Below are positions 1 through 6,299 of a stretch of DNA of 11,500 nucleotides, one piece after another. Under the pieces are notes generated by a model. It was not told where the DNA came from. It saw only the letters and a list, made by a program, of their open reading frames with translations, and searched no databases. This DNA comes from Gammaproteobacteria bacterium. GTDB lineage: Bacteria > Pseudomonadota > Gammaproteobacteria > SZUA-21. How positions within the stretch are numbered: the first letter of the stretch is position 1; the number at the start of each line of letters is the position of its first letter. The translations under genes were made by a program, and so were the position numbers. Location: positions 1 to 11,500 of the forward strand of contig JALUUZ010000235.1 of assembly GCA_027021095.1 (NCBI GenBank), read 5' to 3'.

Positions 1-109
1 ACAGAAAAAGCCGCGTGACACGGCGTCCAAGATGCCGGGCTATCCACAGAATCAAACGAAGCGTAAAAGCATTACTGCGTTCCCCCTGCTGCTTCCAGTC
101 GTTTTTCAT
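1..109 (-). CDS. LpxL/HtrB-like lysophospholipid-type acyltransferase, N-terminal fragment (cut by window start)
   Basis: Only the first 36 codons are visible, from an ATG at 109 read leftward and open to the edge. The peptide starts MKNDWKQQGERSNAFTLR and continues with an aliphatic and arginine-rich stretch (LILWIARHLGRR). This W-x(4)-ER-x(3)-F-x-LRL pattern followed by an 'xxWIAxxLGR' segment is how the acyltransferases of aryl polyene and xanthomonadin clusters begin; they belong to the lipid A biosynthesis (LpxL/HtrB) acyltransferase superfamily. By family knowledge such enzymes sit at the inner membrane and attach the finished aryl polyene acyl chain to a lipid or glycolipid. The catalytic HX4D motif lies outside the window, so activity cannot be judged. 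It starts 32 nt after the methyltransferase stop and is probably the fourth gene of the leftward operon. The Shine-Dalgarno is weak. Confidence 0.7.
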   Translation of the reverse strand, partial: MKNDWKQQGERSNAFTLRLILWIARHLGRRVTRLFL

Positions 110-141
110 TGTTCGTCGTTCTTACTAACTGGTCGCCGGCT

Positions 142-900
142 TCAGGCTTTCCTCAATCCGGTATACTCGCTGAAGATACCCAGCACCTTGTGTCTGCGCA
201 CGTCCTCCAAGCCGGCAAGTTTCATCTGCTCGATAATACCATCCGGCCTGACACAATGTTCGATCGTGTCCCAGAAATAGGTCATCAGTGTTTTTGCATC
301 TTTGCTGCCGGTACCCAGCCGGGCGATCAGCGGAACGATACGGCGCATGTAGAACTTGGTCAGTATAAAACCAAGCCGCGAGTCGGGACTGGTCAGCTCC
401 ATCAGCAGAATCTTGCCGCCGGGGCGCAAGACCCGGAAGTATTCACTGAACAGGCCATGCAGGTCATCCACGTGCCGCAGCGCATAACCCATGGTGATAA
501 AATCGAAACTCTGGTCCGGGAACGGCAGCACCCCGGCATCAGCCTGCACCAGTGGCAAGTGCATGTGCTTGGCAGTTTCATGCAACATATTGATACTGCG
601 ATCCAGGCCGACCACACTACCGTTGCCACTGACGATCCGGCTGATCGACTGCGCGACAGGCCCGGTGCCCGTAGCAATGTCCAATACCGCCATTTCCGGC
701 TTCAACCCGGCCCGCAGCAGCGCCTGGTTGCGGTACCAGTTTCCAGAACCAAACGACATTGCACGAATGACCCAGTCATAATGGTGTGCGGTCTTGTCGA
801 ACAGCTCTGAAACGAATTTCCGGCGCTGTGCCTCTTCGGAATAATATTCCTGCAGTGGTGGATGAGGTACTGCCAGCTTTTCTTTGTCGTGTATTGCCAT
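142..900 (-). CDS. UbiE/COQ5-like SAM-dependent class I methyltransferase of the pigment operon
   Basis: 252 residues with a complete Rossmann methyltransferase fold. SAM motif I is LDIATGTG (residues 73-80), with the ribose-binding acidic residue in VVGLD (D100). The QAD-x(5)-PFPDQSFD segment (119-133) and LRPGGKILLMEL (158-169) follow. The N-terminal FDKTAHHYDWV stretch (34-44) resembles UbiE/MenG, which methylate quinone-ring carbons, more than the usual phenol O-methyltransferases. In this setting (downstream of chorismatase and halogenase-like genes) the likely substrate is the hydroxyphenyl head group of an aryl polyene, with C-methylation next to the phenol or O-methylation both possible. 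It is not likely to be the housekeeping UbiE because of its operon position. The start is the ATG at 900 with a GGGG-type ribosome site; a 94-nt gap separates it from the halogenase stop, the largest gap in this operon. The general class is certain; the substrate is inferred. Confidence 0.88.
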   Translation of the reverse strand: MAIHDKEKLAVPHPPLQEYYSEEAQRRKFVSELFDKTAHHYDWVIRAMSFGSGNWYRNQALLRAGLKPEMAVLDIATGTGPVAQSISRIVSGNGSVVGLDRSINMLHETAKHMHLPLVQADAGVLPFPDQSFDFITMGYALRHVDDLHGLFSEYFRVLRPGGKILLMELTSPDSRLGFILTKFYMRRIVPLIARLGTGSKDAKTLMTYFWDTIEHCVRPDGIIEQMKLAGLEDVRRHKVLGIFSEYTGLRKA

Positions 901-994
901 AATAATCGCCCCGCTGATCCGCTATACAATCACACCGGTCCATGACAACCACGCCAGAACCTGCACTCAAATCGATGAACCGAAAATCCCTGAA

Positions 995-2353
995 TCACTC
1001 TACGTCATGAGAGACTTCCTGTTGCATTCTTTTCTGCCGTGCCCATTCCCGCCTGCGCTGATGCACGCCCGATTTCCGTTTGCGATACGCCGCCATATTC
1101 GCCTTCCAATCGAAAACAAACGTGATATAGTAAATGATTCTGAACACCATCAGCGGCCTGCGTATCGGTGTTCCGCGAAACAAGTCTCCAGAGAGCAGCG
1201 ACAAAATCCCCTTCTTGATCCCAAGGACATCACGCGGTGCCATAAACATATTGCGCATCGCCGGTTGTGTGATCCGAAAGATAAACCAGGAGAATGTCTT
1301 GACACCATGCTTGACGGTGCGCTCGAATTTCCTGGTCCGGCGCCGGATCATGGCCCGGCGTTCAGGATGTTGCAGCGCGGCATGCACTACCTCGCTGCCA
1401 TGCACTGCGCTGTTCATCGCCAGCAGCACACCACTGGAAAACACCGGGTCGACGAATGCATAGGCATCTCCCAGCAACAGGTAATCCCTGCCGCTCATGC
1501 GTTTGGCGACATACGAATAATTCCCGGTTGCCGTCGCCGGTGAAACCTGTTTTGCGTCTTTCATCCGCGCATGGACCGCCGGGCAGAGTTGAATGGTATC
1601 CCACAAAAACTCATCGACCGGTTTTTTACGTGTCTGCAGATAGTACGGCCAGCATACCGCGCCGACACTCATCTGGCCGTCCTTGAACGGGATCATCCAG
1701 AACCAGCCATGTTCGAACCAGTAGACACTGATGTTGCCCTCATCCTTGCCCGGCCGGCGCTCGACACCGGAAAAATGTGCAAACACCGCGGCACTGCGGT
1801 GCCGTGGATGCGGTCGCTGGATATCGAATTGACGCGCCAGAAACACATCCCGCCCCGATGCATCGAGCAGAAACCGGCAGCGCCACGGCCGGGTACTGCC
1901 GTCGTTGTCCCTGGCTTCGACCTGGATGTTTTGATAGCCCTCGAAGTTGACACCGGTCACCCGGACCCCTTCATGGACCCTGGCCCCTTTGGCCCTGCTG
2001 TTGTTCAACAGAATCTGGTCCAGTTCTGCCCGTTTTACCTCGTAAGCATAAGGCATGCTCTGATCGAACGCCCCGGCAAAATAGTAGGTCACCGGCTTTG
2101 CATGCGTCATGGAGTTGAACTCGGCGCCATACTTGCAGATCCCTATTTTTTCGACTTCCCGGGCCACGCCAAGGCGCTCGAACAACGGCAGGTTGAGCGG
2201 CAGCAAAGATTCACCGATGTGAAATCTTGGAAAAACCTCTTTTTCCAACACCACGACATCCCAACCACGCTCGGCCAGCAACGCCGCCGCCGTCGACCCA
2301 GCAGGGCCGCCACCAACGACCAGGACATCACAACTGTTTTGCTCTGTGTGCAT
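995..2353 (-). CDS. Flavin-dependent halogenase-like FAD oxidoreductase
   Basis: 452 residues. The N-terminal FAD-binding motif VVGGGPAGS is at 12-20, followed by the PRFHIGESLLP segment (42-52) typical of phenolic flavin halogenases and related group A monooxygenases. The FAD-closing motif GDAYAFVDPVFSSG is at 295-308. The sequence GWFWMIPF (216-223) contains the WxWxIP signature that separates flavin halogenases from ordinary hydroxylases. A lysine in CKYGAEF (K74) falls where halogenases carry the lysine that reacts with hypohalous acid. By family knowledge the enzyme would use reduced FAD from a separate reductase, O2 and chloride or bromide. Xanthomonadins are brominated aryl polyenes, so halogenation of the aryl ring or polyene is a coherent role. 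The alternative is a geranylgeranyl-reductase-like or hydroxylating FAD enzyme. It starts at an ATG 19 nt after the chorismatase stop, with a GGAG site upstream. No flavin reductase gene is visible. Confidence 0.85.
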   Translation of the reverse strand: MHTEQNSCDVLVVGGGPAGSTAAALLAERGWDVVVLEKEVFPRFHIGESLLPLNLPLFERLGVAREVEKIGICKYGAEFNSMTHAKPVTYYFAGAFDQSMPYAYEVKRAELDQILLNNSRAKGARVHEGVRVTGVNFEGYQNIQVEARDNDGSTRPWRCRFLLDASGRDVFLARQFDIQRPHPRHRSAAVFAHFSGVERRPGKDEGNISVYWFEHGWFWMIPFKDGQMSVGAVCWPYYLQTRKKPVDEFLWDTIQLCPAVHARMKDAKQVSPATATGNYSYVAKRMSGRDYLLLGDAYAFVDPVFSSGVLLAMNSAVHGSEVVHAALQHPERRAMIRRRTRKFERTVKHGVKTFSWFIFRITQPAMRNMFMAPRDVLGIKKGILSLLSGDLFRGTPIRRPLMVFRIIYYITFVFDWKANMAAYRKRKSGVHQRRREWARQKRMQQEVSHDVE

Positions 2354-2372
2354 AAATCACCGCTCCCGAATA

Positions 2373-3413
2373 CTAACGCCTGAAATTGACGAGACCTTCG
2401 ATCTCAAGCAACAAGTCTTGACGACAGATATCACCCTGCAGGTACAATACCGGTACTTTCTCCGCCGTCACTTCCTCCAGGCGGTCCTGAATCAGTGCAT
2501 AATGTTCGGGGTGACGGATATAGACCTTCAAAGCCGAAACCTGGTCGAGCCGCTCGATGCCACACTGGTGCACTGCCCTGACATGCCCGATCAGGCTCTG
2601 AAGGTTCGCTACCGTCTCATCGAGCTGCAAGCGCACCTTGTCCCGGTGCAGGGTCTGGTGCCCGACGATACTGGCGGTACCGGAAATATACAGCTGGCTG
2701 ACCTGTTCCCAGTTTTTCAACATCGCCCGCGTAAACGACGGGCTTTTGGGACCATACTGGTCCGGATAGTGAAACGCGCTGATCTGCCTGGGATTCTCGA
2801 TCTGTACACCCGGGCTTCTGGCAGCAACGAAATAAACCAGAAAGAACTCCTGGGTCCCGGTCCCGATCGCACTCGCCGCGGGAAGATAGCGCTCGAAATC
2901 CGGAATCACCGACACGGCCTGATGGCGGCCGACACAAAACAGCTTGTAACGCTCGACCCCGTCACTGTCTGCATTGATATCACTGAAATAATTCCACACC
3001 CGCAACAAAGACGGATAATCTTTACGCGTCAGAAACTGCAGAATCTCTGTATAAACCCTGTGGGTACAATCCTGCAGTGACGCAAACTCTGACTCCCGGA
3101 CTTTGACTACACCAAAGATGACCCGGCTGGACTGGCGATAGGAAATCATCCCCTCGGAACCAGCAGTCACCACCTCCGGGCTAGACCAGGTTTCCCGGTA
3201 CGGCACAGCCGACAGGCAGGGTAAAGCCACATCGATCTGTTCCTGTCCTGCTGCGGCCGGTGCAGCCGGCTGGTACTCAATACTCGCCAATATATTCTGA
3301 ACTGGTATTTCGGTGTCGGCCACAGGCGAATAAGAGACGTTGAGCGGCGCCGCGATCAGCCCGGACCCCCGGGAAGGTTTAAATAGCGAAATTGTCATTA
3401 CACCAGGTTCCAC
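2373..3413 (-). CDS. Chorismatase (FkbO/Hyg5/XanB2 family), hydroxybenzoate-forming
   Basis: 346 residues from a GTG at 3413 (numbering used here), or 341 from an ATG at 3398. The GTG has AGGA five bases upstream, whereas the ATG has only a GGA ten bases away, so the GTG is slightly favoured. Family hallmarks are ERYKLFCVGRH (154-164), EFFLVYFVA (189-197), IENPRQISAFHYPDQYGPKSPSF (205-227), ISGTASIVGHQTLHRD (243-258) and the C-terminal DICRQDLLLEIEG (328-340). Its acidic residues are where the family's catalytic glutamate is expected. The fold is two YjgF-like subdomains. The enzymes hydrolyse chorismate; XanB2 makes 3- and 4-hydroxybenzoate for xanthomonadin and ubiquinone. Here it should supply the aryl starter to the adjacent ligase and ACP. 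Product regiochemistry (3-HBA, 4-HBA, or the FkbO-type dihydroxycyclohexadiene acid) cannot be read from sequence alone. It is the first gene of the leftward operon. Confidence 0.9.
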   Translation of the reverse strand: MEPGVMTISLFKPSRGSGLIAAPLNVSYSPVADTEIPVQNILASIEYQPAAPAAAGQEQIDVALPCLSAVPYRETWSSPEVVTAGSEGMISYRQSSRVIFGVVKVRESEFASLQDCTHRVYTEILQFLTRKDYPSLLRVWNYFSDINADSDGVERYKLFCVGRHQAVSVIPDFERYLPAASAIGTGTQEFFLVYFVAARSPGVQIENPRQISAFHYPDQYGPKSPSFTRAMLKNWEQVSQLYISGTASIVGHQTLHRDKVRLQLDETVANLQSLIGHVRAVHQCGIERLDQVSALKVYIRHPEHYALIQDRLEEVTAEKVPVLYLQGDICRQDLLLEIEGLVNFRR

Positions 3414-3755
3414 TCGTTTCCTGTTAGAGTTATTATCCGCATGGATTCATGTCGAACCCGTGTCATTTTACCCCGAAACAGTACGCAACCGGGGCTGGAA
3501 ATCACAATTCTTTCAAAAAATCACCGTCCGCCACACCAAATAATATTTTATCTTCTTGTTTTATATAACTTTTTTAATCTTTCCGTGGTCTGACTCATGA
3601 CTCCATGTCCGGTATTTTATCGAAAAAAATGCAAAATTCCAGCACCTGAGTCGTTATTTGATATAATGGTCGATGCCGCCAAACCGGTTAAACATAGTAA
3701 ACGTGGCGCTACACAAAGTAATACAAAAAATAATAAAGTAACAGGAGACTCTTAC
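3414..3755. promoter_or_regulatory. Divergent control region between the two pigment operons
   Basis: This 342-bp gap separates the chorismatase start (leftward) from the ACP start (rightward). Its middle (about 3530-3730) is much richer in A+T than the genes around it, with runs such as TTTTATATAACTTTTTT (3559-3575). A strong rightward extended -10 box is listed separately. Leftward, only weak -10-like boxes are seen: TAAAAT at 3470-3465 and TATAAA at 3565-3560, neither with a good -35. An open frame continues upstream of the ACP from 3597, but it has no ribosome site and its start precedes the promoter, so it is treated as non-coding. AT-rich DNA between divergent pigment operons would suit a nucleoid protein or an activator; no operator palindrome was identified. 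Confidence 0.6.
3659..3667 (+). promoter_or_regulatory. Extended -10 promoter for the ACP operon
   Basis: The sequence TGATATAAT is a perfect TGn-TATAAT extended -10 element. The region 17 bp upstream holds no good -35 (the nearest, TTCCAG at 3637-3642, has 19-bp spacing), which is usual for extended -10 promoters. Transcription would start near 3674, leaving an untranslated leader of about 80 nt before the ACP start at 3756. This is a consensus match by eye only. Confidence 0.55.
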
Positions 3756-4025
3756 ATGTCTGAGCAAACAGCGACCGAAAAAGAAGTCGCCCAACTGATC
3801 GTCGAGGCACTGAACCTGGAAGACGTCGATGCCGGCGACATTGAGCCTGAAGCCCCGCTGTTTCGTGAAGGCCTAGGGCTGGATTCAATCGATGCACTTG
3901 AAATCTCGATGGCGGTAACGCAGAAATACGGCTTCCAGTTCCGTTCCGACAACCCGGACATCGTCAGGATTTTTTCGTCATTGCGTACTTTGGCTGAACA
4001 TATTCAGCAGAACAGAAAATCATGA
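3756..4025 (+). CDS. Acyl carrier protein of the aryl polyene type II PKS
   Basis: 89 residues, the normal size for a free-standing ACP. The phosphopantetheine attachment motif is GLGLDSIDALEI (39-50), with Ser44 as the modified residue. The flanking PLFREGL and LEISMAV helices match the ACP fold. The start is fixed at the ATG at 3756 by AGGAGA (3743-3748) seven bases upstream; longer in-frame starts lack a ribosome site. It is the first gene of a four-gene operon that includes an AMP-ligase, so it is likely to receive the hydroxybenzoyl starter or carry the growing polyene. Aryl polyene clusters often encode two ACPs; the second is not visible here. Its stop overlaps the next start (ATGA at 4022-4025), indicating translational coupling. 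No sign of transfer or damage. Confidence 0.93.
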   Translation: MSEQTATEKEVAQLIVEALNLEDVDAGDIEPEAPLFREGLGLDSIDALEISMAVTQKYGFQFRSDNPDIVRIFSSLRTLAEHIQQNRKS

Positions 4026-4642
4026 TCATCGCACTGACCACAAAGGGGATCATAGCAGGTTTTATCCTCTACCCGCTCATCGTTCACTACAGTATCACAC
4101 ACGATACCCCGATACTGACCAGCCTGTACCTGACACTGCTGCTCAGCCTGCTGGCTATGCTAAAAACCGCCCGCCAACAACACCAGCAAACGGTTCTGTT
4201 TGGTTCACTGGCGCTGCTGACAGGCATCGCCAGCCTCAGCGGCCATGCGCTGCTGGTGATCTATTCATTGCCGCTGCTGATTCTCGGCTTGCTGCTGTTC
4301 GTTTTCGCCAACAGCCTGACCGAGGGCAATACACCGTATATTACCCACTTGGCACAGTTGATCAGGGAGCAGCCGTTGGCCCCGGCAGTCTGCAAATATA
4401 CAAAATCGGTGACCATCGCCTGGACCATTCTGTTTCTGCTGCTGTTACTCGAGTTGCTGCTGCTGCTCCTGTTTGCACCACTGTACGTCTGGTCTTATGC
4501 GACCAACTTTTTCAACTATGCACTGATCGTCTTATTCTTCGTCGCAGAATACATCGTGCGCCGCATTCACCTGCGGGACGTGGAACACATTGGTTTCATC
4601 CCTTTTCTGAAAAAGCTGATACAAGTCAACCGCAAGCCGTGA
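4022..4642 (+). CDS. COG4648-like integral membrane protein of aryl polyene clusters
   Basis: 206 residues, very hydrophobic, with about six predicted membrane segments (roughly residues 5-22, 31-47, 58-75, 78-95, 130-155 and 162-182). The fifth is an exceptional run of leucines (LFLLLLLELLLLLLF). A loop between the fourth and fifth segments (95-128) contains NSLTEGNTPYITHLAQLIRE and CKYTKSVTIAW, resembling the short conserved stretch of the predicted membrane proteins (COG4648) that sit beside the ACP and AMP-ligase in aryl polyene and xanthomonadin loci. Biochemical role is unknown; it may anchor the soluble synthase at the inner membrane or take part in lipid transfer. The ATG overlaps the ACP stop and its own stop overlaps the ligase start. 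Family membership is judged from context and pattern, so moderately sure. Confidence 0.75.
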   Translation: MIIALTTKGIIAGFILYPLIVHYSITHDTPILTSLYLTLLLSLLAMLKTARQQHQQTVLFGSLALLTGIASLSGHALLVIYSLPLLILGLLLFVFANSLTEGNTPYITHLAQLIREQPLAPAVCKYTKSVTIAWTILFLLLLLELLLLLLFAPLYVWSYATNFFNYALIVLFFVAEYIVRRIHLRDVEHIGFIPFLKKLIQVNRKP

Positions 4643-5985
4643 TGCGTACGATACCACTGACCCGCCATCATGGTGAACACGACCTGTTTGCCTGGTTCGA
4701 ACAACAACGGATCAGCCATGCGCAGTTCATCGATCATGTGCACCAGGTTGCAGCGCAGCTGCATGACAAACCATTCGTCATCAACCTGGTTGAAAACCGC
4801 TACCTGTTTATCCTCACCTTCGCGGCGGCGTTGTTGCGCCAGCAAATCAGCCTGCTGCCACCGTCACGCACACCCGCCGATGTCAACGGGGTGATACAAA
4901 ATTATCCAGACTGCTACTGCCTGGCAGACCAGGCACTGGAACTGGATACTCCAACACCTCGATGCCAGGTAAAGATCCCGTCACAGCACCTGGGGCATAC
5001 CAGTGTGCCGGACATCGGCGAAAACCAGCTCGCCGCGATCACGTTCACCTCCGGCAGCACCGGGACACCGCAGCCGCATACCAAGTACTGGGGCGACCTG
5101 GCCTACGCGACAGACGCAGCGGCTCAGCGCTTTGGGCTTTATGACAAGACTCACCGAATCATCGCTACCGTACCACCTCAACACATGTACGGGTTCGAAA
5201 CCTCGGTACTCTATCCGCTGCTGACCGGCTGCGCGATCTACGGCGGCAGGCCGTTCTACCCGGCGGACATCAATCACGCAGTCAATACCTGTGATCAGCC
5301 GGTACTGCTGATTACTACTCCCGTGCATTTGCGTGCCTGCACGGCCGCCGGGCTGGAATGGAAGCATATCGAATTGATTATTTCTGCGACAGCACCGTTG
5401 GACAGGACATTGGCCAGGCAGGCGCAGGAAACCATGCACGCCCCGGTCAAGGAAATCTTCGGCTGCACCGAAGCTGGCTCCATCGCCAGCCGCGAAACGC
5501 TGGCGACAGACACCTGGCGGATGTATCCAGAATTTACACTGCGACAGGACAAGAGCGGGATCCAGGTGGTGGCTGCGCATCTGCGCGAACCGGTCACCCT
5601 GCACGACAACATCGAGTTGCTGAACGAGCACGAATTCATTCATCTGGGCCGCAGCGGCGATATGATCAATATCGCCGGCAAACGCGGTTCACTGTCCGAC
5701 CTGAACCTGAAACTGCAGGAGTTGGAGATGGTCGAGGCAGGCGCTTTTTTCCTGCCGGAAGACGAAGGCCGGCAGCAGACCCTGACCCGGCTGACAGCCT
5801 TTGTCGTCGCCCCGGAGGCGGATGAAAAAGAAATTCTGTCCGCACTGTCACAGAAAGTCGATCCTGTCTTTCTGCCGCGTCCACTCTACAAGGTAAACCG
5901 GCTTCCGTACAACGAAACCGGCAAACTGACTTTACGCGCGCTGCGTGAACTGCACCTGAAACTGCGCAACGGAGAACGCCGGTGA
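4642..5985 (+). CDS. AMP-dependent aryl/acyl-ACP ligase (adenylate-forming)
   Basis: 447 residues from the ATG at 4642; a GTG one codon earlier is also possible. Adenylation motifs are in order: the P-loop TFTSGSTGTPQPH (134-146), with Gln where many relatives have Lys; the A5-like EIFGCTEAGS (271-280); the ATP-ribose GRSGD (336-340) followed by NIAGKRG; and a C-terminal PYNETGKLTLRAL (422-434) with the expected catalytic lysine. The length is short compared with acyl-CoA synthetases of 500-550 residues but fits the ligases of aryl polyene clusters. It should activate a hydroxybenzoic or hydroxycinnamic acid as the AMP ester and transfer it to the ACP two genes upstream. The chorismatase in the divergent operon is the natural source of substrate. 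The ATG overlaps the previous stop (TGATG). Confident in class; exact aryl acid inferred. Confidence 0.9.
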   Translation: MRTIPLTRHHGEHDLFAWFEQQRISHAQFIDHVHQVAAQLHDKPFVINLVENRYLFILTFAAALLRQQISLLPPSRTPADVNGVIQNYPDCYCLADQALELDTPTPRCQVKIPSQHLGHTSVPDIGENQLAAITFTSGSTGTPQPHTKYWGDLAYATDAAAQRFGLYDKTHRIIATVPPQHMYGFETSVLYPLLTGCAIYGGRPFYPADINHAVNTCDQPVLLITTPVHLRACTAAGLEWKHIELIISATAPLDRTLARQAQETMHAPVKEIFGCTEAGSIASRETLATDTWRMYPEFTLRQDKSGIQVVAAHLREPVTLHDNIELLNEHEFIHLGRSGDMINIAGKRGSLSDLNLKLQELEMVEAGAFFLPEDEGRQQTLTRLTAFVVAPEADEKEILSALSQKVDPVFLPRPLYKVNRLPYNETGKLTLRALRELHLKLRNGERR

Positions 5986-6287
5986 AATCCGTATTCCGGT
6001 TCCCGGCTAACCACCCTGTGCTGGTCGGCCACTTTCCCGGTAACCCGGTCATTCCCGGCGTGCTGATTCTCGAGAAAATCCTGGAATGCTATCGCCAACA
6101 CCACCCGCAACAACCGCCACCTGGCGGCTTCAGCCACGTCAAGTTTTTGCAGCCCCTGCGGCCGGAAGAAGACCTGCGCCTGGAATTCAGCGCTAAAAAC
6201 AACAATAAAGTCGTGTTTATCTGCGCTGGTGAAAACGACACTGTCTATGTCAAAGGTGAAATCACACTGCTACACCACCGTTCGTAG
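5982..6287 (+). CDS. Compact hotdog-fold 3-hydroxyacyl-ACP dehydratase (FabZ/ApeI-like)
   Basis: 101 residues. It has the dehydratase core HPVLVGHFPGNPVIPGVLILE (11-31). Aligned on FabZ (HFPG...PGVLILE), the catalytic pair is His17 and Glu31, at the same 14-residue spacing as E. coli His54/Glu68, so both catalytic residues are present. FabZ has about 150 residues; this form lacks the N-terminal extension, like the small ApeI-type dehydratases of aryl polyene systems. It should remove water from 3-hydroxyacyl-ACP to make the conjugated double bonds. The start is GTG at 5982, overlapping the ligase stop (GTGA), with GGAGA at 5971-5975. The TAG stop lies 12 bp before a repeat cluster, so it is the last gene of this operon. 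Aryl polyene loci usually hold a second dehydratase; none is seen here. Confidence 0.88.
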   Translation: MKSVFRFPANHPVLVGHFPGNPVIPGVLILEKILECYRQHHPQQPPPGGFSHVKFLQPLRPEEDLRLEFSAKNNNKVVFICAGENDTVYVKGEITLLHHRS

Positions 6288-6299
6288 CGAGACGGAGCA

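Noticed and set aside
109..810. Long open frame on the plus strand across the methyltransferase gene (233 codons)
   Set aside because: It lies wholly antisense to a gene with clear SAM-binding motifs; its translation is rich in Gln, His and Arg with no recognisable domain and no ribosome site.
1571..3080. Two overlapping long plus-strand frames (1571-2383 and 2346-3080)
   Set aside because: Both are antisense to the halogenase and chorismatase genes, whose family motifs are unmistakable; the plus-strand products show no motif.
3597..3755. 53-codon N-terminal extension of the ACP
   Set aside because: No ribosome site, starts upstream of the proposed promoter, AT-rich and unlike any ACP; the AGGAGA-led ATG at 3756 gives a standard ACP.
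4981..5643. Minus-strand frame of 220 codons inside the AMP-ligase gene
   Set aside because: Antisense to the adenylation motifs of the ligase; composition is that of a shadow frame.
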